Made by a program: the position numbers and the translations under genes. Positions 56,433 through 64,000 of a DNA stretch of 64,000 bases are shown one piece after another. Source of the stretch: Kentomonas sorsogonicus (taxonomy: Eukaryota; Euglenozoa; Kinetoplastea; Trypanosomatida; Trypanosomatidae); NCBI GenBank assembly GCA_030347455.1, contig JAQOSZ010000157.1, positions 62,001-126,000 of the forward strand, written 5' to 3'. Within the stretch, counting starts at the first letter, position 1. The number at the start of each line of letters is the position of its first letter. A model generated the notes under the pieces. That model was not told the DNA's origin. It was given only the letters and a program-made list of their open reading frames with translations, and did no database searches.

Positions 56433-58987
56433 GGAGAAAAGGAAGCAAAACACACACACTCGAAAATGCCAACCGCCGCAGCGCTGCTTCTCCCCTTTCC
56501 TCCCATTCTCCCCTGGCTGACTTGCGTTTTTTCTTACTTTGGATTGTTGGTCATTGCACCGCCTCCCCCTCCCTCTTTCTTTATTACTGTGATTTATTCT
56601 CGTCCTTGAATCACGTGAGGGGATGGATAAAAGAAAAAGATGAATCCTTTCGTTTTTTTTCTTCTTCTTTCTCACTATCGTTTTGTCTGCGTACGCACAG
56701 GTACACGGCGAAACAACGTAAATCAAAGTAATATGAAGGGTGAGAAAGGATGATGCAGAACATCCAAAGAGTAGTTGGAAAAAAAAAGATTCAGTTCAAA
56801 CACTACATTCACAGAGTGAATTCGACCAAAAAGGAATAGATAAAAGAGTACTTCTCAATAACAAAAGTTGCTTACGTTCATTTCAGAGAGTTTCAGCCTC
56901 TTCTATCTTTTATTCTTTAACCTTTTTTTTTTTATATCCTCTCTTCTTTTGTGCTGGTACCTTTCTTTTTGTTTTGCCTCCTTTTCTCTTCCTTCTCTCT
57001 TTTCCATTATCTTATATTTCTCTTTTCCCTTCTCTCTCTCTATTATATCTCTGTCTCCTGCGTTTGCCATGTCAAATAATGGAGAGGAGCGATGACGAGG
57101 GATAGAAAATGAAAAATGAAAAAAGAGAGAAAAAGAAAGAAAAACAACATCTCTTGAGAGAGACTCCACACAGAAGAATTAGCGTCCTCCTCTCCCGTCT
57201 CGTCTATTTCTGTTTTTATTTTGGAAAAGAAAGAAAGAAAAAGGGAAACACTGTTGTTTCAAAAATTCGACATTCTTTCTTTTCTCTTTCTTAGCGTTTA
57301 TCTTTCTTCCGGAGTGATTTGCTTTTGCACAATACATCTTCCATATTGGTCGCGTTTTTCTTCCTTGTTTTCTGCACTCGCTATGTGTTTCTCTTCTTTT
57401 TTTTTTTTTTTTTGAACTCCTGATATTTTGCAAAAAAAAAATAAAAAGAGGGAAGAAAAAAACAAGCCGATCCGTTTTGATCCATCTCTCCCCTCTCATC
57501 CTTTCTTTATACACATATGGGCGTGTTTTTATCTCCTTGTTCGCTTCTTTCTCTGTTCTTTCTTTCTTGAAGGTTGTGAAACGCCGTTTTAACGAAGCAT
57601 ATTCATTTATTTTCAGGTAAAAAAAAATGAGAAAATCTTCTGAAAGGAATAGCTGCGAATAGTCACCATCTGAATTTGACACGTGTTATTCACACAGACA
57701 CACAGACAACTTGAGATGGTTACAATGAATATATGCGTAATTGTCCTTGTTAAAGGACTTCTGTGCTTTCCCCCTCCTGCGAGGATCAACACCCATTTTG
57801 TGCTTTTTCAACTCTGATTCTGTGCTTTTTTCCCTGGCACCGGTTTTTTTTTCTGATGTCATGAACTCTGGAGTTCCTTTTCACTTTCTCTATTTCCTCT
57901 CATCCCCTCCATTACTTTTAAACCCCCCCTGTTTCTATCTTCAAGGAACTCTTTAGCGTGTGTTCTTTTTTTTCTTCCTTTCCTTCATAGAGCGCGTTAG
58001 TTTATTCCTTATTATTATTATTTTTGTCTTAATCACATCCATAGATACCCTTTCTGCTTTTTTTCTTTTATTTTCTTTTCCTTTTTCTTTTCAATTTATA
58101 TTTCTTTCTCTCCGATTTCAAACATATCGAAATCGTACTCTGTAAGTTTTTCTCTTTCTCTCTCCTTCTTTCCCTTCTCCACACATTTAGAAACTAGAAA
58201 GTCGACAACAAGCGCATCTTTCTTTCTTTTCTTCTTTTTCTCTCTTCTCTCTCTATCTCTCTGTGATTTCATCTCTTCTTCTGATTTCGCAGTAGAAGGA
58301 GACCAATAACGAAAAAGAGGAGGAAGAAAGAAACGAAGCAATAACAATAATAAAAAGGAAGCGAGTACTGGATTCTTTCCTTTTTTTTTATTTGCTGCTT
58401 CCCATCTGTTCGACCACACACCATCCTTTCCTTCCCCCCTCTTTTCTTTCTCTTCTCACCCCATTCATTGCGTGTGAGAAGAATCTCTTTTTATCCTTTC
58501 CTTTCCCCTAGAAATCTTTTTTGCAACCACTTTTCTTTTTGTACATTACAATAATCTTTTACTTGTTCTTCTTCACTTTTTCCTTTTAAGGAAACAAAAC
58601 ACAAGAAATCATCAACAAACAAATAGACTCTTCCTCCCATTCCTCTTCGACTGTCGCACCCAACTCGGTGACAACAACGGAAAAAGAAACAGAAGAGAAA
58701 CGGATCCCCCCACTCTTTATCACTACCATGAAGAAAGGCAGTTATACACGCCTAGGGGGAAGCTGCCACGGTTGGTTTTCGTATCTGAGCCATTCCTCTT
58801 CCAAAGTTTCAAAAATTTCCACCGCAACAAACGCCGGCAACCGTAGCAGTAACAAGAACACCCACCGCAGCCGCCGTCTCAGCCACTGCTAGTAGAGTTC
58901 ATTCCGCTGCCCAGGCGCCGCCCAGCTTTACCGCCAGCAGCCAATGTCTTCTGTCCACGTGCGATTTCCTACACCGCAGAGAGGAGC
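56431..58987. other. Intergenic spacer, 2.5 kb
   Basis: A T- and C-rich spacer with many runs (for example T15 near 57397-57413, A8 near 57432) and no recognisable gene. Open frames on both strands translate into low-complexity Phe/Ser or Lys/Glu-rich peptides, as expected from polypyrimidine DNA. Near the end (58600-58980) composition becomes more balanced and may be leader or upstream coding sequence of the primase gene; no in-frame ATG supports that. Confidence 0.55.
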
Positions 58988-61900
58988 ATGCTGTGGCGGC
59001 TCTCCAAGGCCTCCACTCCTCTTCCACTGCGGCCACTGCTGCTGCCGCTGCTGCTGCTGCTAGCCTAGATAGTAGTGGTAGAGGTGGTGACAGTGATACC
59101 AGTAGCGACATTCGTGTTGCTACTACTACTACTACTACTAGTAGTGGTATTATTAGTACTTCAGCTTCTGGTTGTTTTGCCGCTTTCCGTTTGCTTCGAC
59201 CCTCTCCTCTTCTCTTGGCTCCGCACGCCTCCCCTCACGGCAGTCGCGCTGAGCGTCTGCTGCAGAAGCATCGTGTGCGGAGCGCTGGAAAATCTTCCCC
59301 GCCGCTGGCGGCGGCATCAAACGCCATGAAGACACCACAAAAGGAGCGGAGCCGCAGCAACAGCAGTGGCAGTGGCAGCCGCCTTAGTGCTAGCAGCAGC
59401 GATGCCTTGGTTAGTTCTAGCGACAGCACATCGAAGAATAAGAAGCAGAAAAAGGCAGCGCTGGTGGAGCCTCCTAGTTCGAAGAATTTAGCGTCTGTCT
59501 CCTCTTCTCTTTCCTCCTCCGACGCAGCGGCGGCGGCCGTATCGAGGCTGCAGACATTGGATCTGGACGAGGAAACGTACGGAGAGGAGGACTTGGAGGA
59601 TCTAGACTTGTCGAGCGATACCGCCGTCGCCGCCACCACTGACAACAACGATGGGACGAGGCGTATCAACGAGGCAGCAGCAGCCGCAGCAGCAGCAATA
59701 ACAATAACAATACTCAGCGGCAGCAACTCGCGAAGAAGAAGAACAAGAATGGAAAGCAGAGCACGGCGCAGAGGCAATCGACAGCCCCGACTGCTGTAGC
59801 GGCGGCGAAACACACGGCGCAGCTTAGGCAGGCACGGGAGCGGGCGGCGGCGGCGGCGACGGCGGGTGAGAAGAGGAAGAAGAACGATGCCAAGTGGGAC
59901 GCCGACAATGAAGACGAGGACGAGAGTGAGGAAGCAACGCCGCTGGAGGCACCACACGGCGGCCAGCGGCGCCCCGGCGGCGGCGTTGGTATGAACATCG
60001 TCCTGACAAACCCTTTCGCGGCCATCCACGATCATTTGTCACGTAGCTACCGCCTAGAACAGCTCCTCCCCCGACCCACCGCACGCACTAGCACTAGCGG
60101 TAAGAAAAGCCCTGGCGGCGGCGGTAGTGAAGAAAGGAGCGCTTCTGCTGTTGCTGGTGCTGAGGGAGGCAAGAAAGGCGGAGGCAAAACCGCTGGCAAG
60201 AAGGACTCTTCCGCTGCCGCTGCCACCGCCACCGCCACGGGCGGCGATGCGACACAGTACCTGTTGTTCGGCAAGCAAGAGCGCAAGAGTGGCGTCTTTT
60301 CTTTTTTGCGTTTCGATATGAACTTAGACCTGTATCAAAAGGCGTGGAGCTACGCGCCGACGCTACAGAAGGAGCTCCACCACATCGTCTCTGCCGTCCG
60401 CGGGGCCGCCGCGGAGTATTTTACTAATAGTACTGCTAGTTTTGCTGACGGCAAGCAACAGCAACAGCAACAACAGCAGGACAAGTCCGGCGCCGGCAAG
60501 AGTCTGGCGGTCCGCCCCCCGTCGAACAACGCGCTGATGCTCGCCCCGGGACACACCACAATTCCCGGACTGACACTCTTCAACAACGACCTGGGTCTGC
60601 AGAGTCCTCTGGTGCGCAGCAGCGCGCCGCTCCTCTTAGCGCAGCGGCTGCTGCTGTTCCCCGACAACCAGCGGCACTTCCACATTCTTGCCGGGCGGGA
60701 TAAAATTCCGTGCGATTTCTTTGGTGATATCGACTTGGGGATCGCGCGCGACGCGGCGGAGTGGGCGACGACGCACAGTGGCGACAGTGCCAGTGGCAAG
60801 GGCCGCGGGGGCCGCTCCTCCAATAGTAGCAGCAGCGCCGCAGCAGCCACCACCTCTTCTTCTTCTTCTTCTGTGTTGTCCTCCTCCTCGGACGCCTCTG
60901 CGCTGACGATAGCCGAAGGGGATGAGATACTACTGGAAACACTCAACTACTTGGAGGTGCGCCTGCCGGGCATCGGTTTCACCGACCCGTTTTTTCCTCG
61001 TGCTCGCCAACAACGACCCCCGCAACGGCAAGATCTCCTTCCACATTACACGCCCGCAGCATGACCTTCATGCGGGATCGGCTTTCTCTGTCGCTGGCCG
61101 ACGCGACGCGCAGCCTGAAGAGCAGCAGCGGGGGTAAGGGCAATAAGCGGCCAGGACGGCGGCGCGGCGGCGCTCTCGCCCGGTAGCGATATCGAGAGAA
61201 TTAGAGTACGACGACTTGACCGATTTGGTGAACCTGATCGAGCAAAAGGACGCCGCTGCTGCTGCTGGCGGCGGTGGCGGAAAAGGCAAAAGGGGCAAGA
61301 AGGGATCATCAGGGTCGTCTGCTAGCAAGTTTAAAGCGTCGGCGGGAGGAAAAAGTAGTAGCGGCAGTGCTAAGGCGCCTCGCGTGATTGCCTTCGAGGA
61401 CTACCGGACGGTGAAGCTGCTGGCGGAGGAGGTGAACCAGTCGCTGGGGCGTCCCATTTTCGACACGGCGTGCTACCGCAACAGCGGCATGCTGCGCTGT
61501 GCCTACTGCAGTAAAGTGCCCTCCTCCTCTTCCTCTTCTCTTCTTCCTCTTCGTCGCCTGTCTCTTCCCACTCTCCCGTATTAGTGGATGCCGCCGGCAA
61601 CCCGATTAGTAGCGACGTCAGCGCCTCCGGCGGCGGTCTGCTGATGCCGTACGTCAGGTGCAAGTCGGGCAACCCCGCGCTACAACAGAAGCTGGACACC
61701 ATGGCCGCCGTCATCCGCACCTTCAGCGACCCCGAAATTATGGAGCTGTCGTTTGCGCATCGCTTTCTCGAGACCGACGTGCCGGCGATTCGCCACATTC
61801 ACGCCTCGGTGAAACGCTTCATTGACGGCCACCCGCAGGTGATGCGGGAGATGGCGCGCGCGGCGGCGGGGGTGTCAAGTAGCACTAGTAGTAATAAGAG

Positions 61901-62475
61901 TGGCGAGGGCGGCTCCTCCGCCGAGAAGAGCAGCAGCAAGCGCGCTACGAACTCTAGAAGTAATAATAATAATAATAATAGTAGTAGTGAGGAGGCGGTG
62001 AGTGCGTACGAGCTGCAGAAGATCGCGGCGGCGCTGCGGGAGCAAATTCTGAAGTGTCGACCAAGCACCACTTCAAGCTGCTCAAGCCGCGGCACGTGCT
62101 GGGCCCGCTGGCGGCGGAGAATCAGCAGGAGTACGACGCCTACGGCAACCTCGTCTCCCCTTCATGTCGGAGCGCCTCAAGTGGAGCCGCTACCAACAGG
62201 CGGTGCGGCGCGTGCACCAGCTGCCCGCCGCGGCCGCCGACAACCACGACCTGTGGGTCCGCGTCGGCCTCGCGCTGCACAACTTTAGCAGCGAGGACCA
62301 CGTCTTGGAGGAGTGGGTGCGCTTCTCGCTGCGCTGCCCGCAAAAGTACGCGCGCGACACGTGCCGCCGCAAGTGGGTGCAGTTTGAGCGCAACCCCGAC
62401 GCCCTCAACTGGCGGCGCGGGTACAACTACCTCACGCGCACCATCTGGAGACATCTGGGCGTCAACCCGCAGTGA
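58988..62475 (+). CDS. AEP-superfamily DNA primase with PriCT-2 tail, probable kinetoplast primase (several frameshifts)
   Basis: Archaeo-eukaryotic primases make RNA primers. Catalytic marks are present in order: 'RHFHILAGRDKIPCDFFGD' with the metal-binding D-I-D at 60726-60734; 'DPRNGKISFHITRPQ' (about 61010-61060) with the S-x-H motif; and 'RPIFDTACYRNSGMLR' (about 61450-61500) with the third acidic residue. The C-terminal 'WVRVGLALHNFSSEDHVLEE', 'KYARDTCRRKWVQF' (about 62250-62395) fits PriCT-2, which I recall in trypanosome mitochondrial primases PRI1/PRI2. The candidate start MLWRLSKASTPL looks like a mitochondrial presequence. Ala, Ser, Gln and Lys-rich inserts separate these blocks. 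About eight frame changes are needed, more than in any neighbour: poor assembly or a decaying copy. PrimPol-like proteins are the alternative; the start is uncertain. Confidence 0.75.
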
Positions 62476-64000
62476 GGGGCCGAGGGGTGCCAGGGGGAGA
62501 GAAAGAAGATGCGAGTAAGTTGTGTTTTTCCTCCCTCCCCTGCTGTTTTCCGCTGCTTCGACACGCTTCTACTTGAAAAAATATACAACTGTACCACACC
62601 TGAAGCGTCTTTTTTTCTTCCTTCCGCTACACTTTTCTCTTAAACACATTATTCTCTCGAAAACAAACAAACAAACCAAAATATAAAAGTATTTCTCTTC
62701 TCTTCTCACACTTGTATCACCTTTACTATTACTATTACTATTATCATGTTTTGCTTTCTTACTTGTACCTTTCCTTTCCTTTATCTTTTTCGCTTTTGTT
62801 TTAGTCGCATTTTCATAGATATATATTCATTGTCCTTCTCTTTTTGCATTTACCACACTTGTACACACAAAAATTCCAAAGAGTCTAGGCAAAATGACAC
62901 ATCATCATCTTTTCCTCGTATCTTTTTGTCTTTTGTTTGTTGTTTGATATTTCAAAGAATACTTTCCACTTTTTTTCTTCTTCTATTTCTGTCCCTCTTC
63001 TCACGAGAGTGTTTTTTTTTTTTTTGATTCGATTTGATTATTTTTGTGTTCATTCATTTCGAATCTCTCTCGCACGTCGAATGGGGGAAAACACACGAAA
63101 TTTTATCAGGAAAGTAAAACCCGCAAACAAAATATTTTAAGATATAGATCATAGAATCAACACACGTACACACGTACACACCCACCCACACACGCGCGCG
63201 CTCGTGCATATATTGTGATTAATTCTCTTTCCACATATATGTATATATGAGCTCTGATCCCACTTCCAAATGACTGCATTTGTTTTTCCCCTGTCTTCCA
63301 AGAATTCTCTCTGTTCCTCAAAGAGAACGAAACAAAAACAATCAAACAAAGAAATAAGCATGTTGAAGTGGAAAAAAATCCGAAGTTGGAGGACGATATC
63401 CACTCGCGTCGTGATTTACAGGATACATTGTGTGCACGAATAGTATGCACAACACACACATGCATATGCTATACACTTCGCACACCTCACTCTTGACTGG
63501 TGATGCTTTTATGACGTGCGTCTTGAAATGGATAATAACAACAACCAAACAATAACTTGACTATTGCGCTACTTTGAAAATTGATCCGTAGTTAAAAAAA
63601 AAGACGTAATCAAAATACAAAACAAAAATTACGTTCCTCGATGAAAGTTCTCAAATTCTTGTCTCTTCATTTCTCCTTCCTTCCCTCTTCCATCTGTTCC
63701 AATGAATGATATAGTACTCCGAAAAAGAACAACGTATAGAGAAAAACATATAGAAAAAGGCGCAACAGTATCATTGTATAAATAAAACGCGTAGTTTCTT
63801 TTAAAAAATATTCTATCATTTCTTTTCTCTTTATTTCTTTTTTTCTCATTTTTTTGTTTTGGTTTTGATTTGAGCCTTCTGAGGTGTTCTTTTTTTTTTT
63901 TTGCTTCTTTTTATATTATATTATATTCCTGCTTTCTTTTTACTCTGTTCTTTGTCATAGAAGTCCCATTTTTTCTCATTCGCTTATTTGTATATCTCTC
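62476..64000. other. AT-rich spacer to the end of the window
   Basis: No gene seen in 1.5 kb. It contains (CA)n near 63160-63195, several oligo(T) runs such as near 63011-63023 and 63889-63901, and TATATATGTATATATGA near 63233-63250. Short frames are low-complexity. Confidence 0.65.

Noticed and set aside
58988-62475. A viral or plasmid-derived primase island
   Set aside because: AEP plus PriCT-2 also occurs in phages and large viruses, but kinetoplastid mitochondrial primases share this layout. The gene has host-like codon use and low-complexity inserts, and no other viral gene is near.

Overview
The window looks like nuclear DNA of a kinetoplastid protist, most probably a trypanosomatid. 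Every convincing gene is on the + strand and shows no sign of cis-introns. Genes are separated by long AT-rich spacers full of polypyrimidine tracts followed by AG, as expected for one polycistronic unit matured by spliced-leader trans-splicing. The phosphoglucose isomerase ends in the glycosomal signal SHL, and coding DNA is GC-rich against AT-rich spacers. I cannot name the genus. A marked lineage feature is poly-Asn, poly-Gln, poly-Ser and poly-Ala runs inside otherwise conserved proteins. From memory, V-ATPase F, PGI and ALAT lie near each other on Leishmania chromosome 12; this should be verified.

Layout: 3-752, end of a coiled-coil protein, possibly CEP164-like; 2996-3256, small unknown ORF; 3868-4291, V-ATPase subunit F; 4940-5194, Sm-like protein; 5564-7387, glycosomal PGI; 8576-9127, Gly-rich mitochondrial-type protein with an OsmC-like tail; 9933-10217, tandem CDGSH Fe-S protein; 10772-10942, tiny ORF; 11293-13025, coiled-coil protein; 13525-13697, Sec61 beta; 14546-18437, TPR protein resembling TFIIIC subunit TFC4/GTF3C3; 19612-26237 and 28422-36025, two giant tandem FUSC-family membrane proteins; 36619-38217, type II membrane protein with an alkaline-phosphatase-like fold; 39765-44138, APC/C subunit CDC23/APC8; 44885-50617, Asn-rich coiled-coil protein; 51314-52804 and 54941-56430, tandem alanine aminotransferases; 58988-62475, AEP-type DNA primase with a PriCT-2 tail, probably a kinetoplast primase. 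No tRNA, rRNA, CRISPR array, retroelement or other mobile element was recognised.

Ten genes, including housekeeping ones, are read in two or more frames. The switches go both ways and many sit in homopolymers or short repeats. I read most of them as base-level indel errors in the assembly, though real pseudogenisation is possible, above all for ALAT copy 2 and the primase. Products of these genes are inferred by following homology across frames.

The genes are not a functional operon. They cover energy and amino-acid metabolism (PGI, ALAT), organelle acidification, protein translocation, RNA processing, Pol III transcription, the cell cycle and organelle DNA priming, as is usual in a trypanosomatid cluster. 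The most unusual parts are the two FUSC giants, whose tails share a recurrent N-x-[ST]-F motif, and the mosaic pair of ALAT genes.
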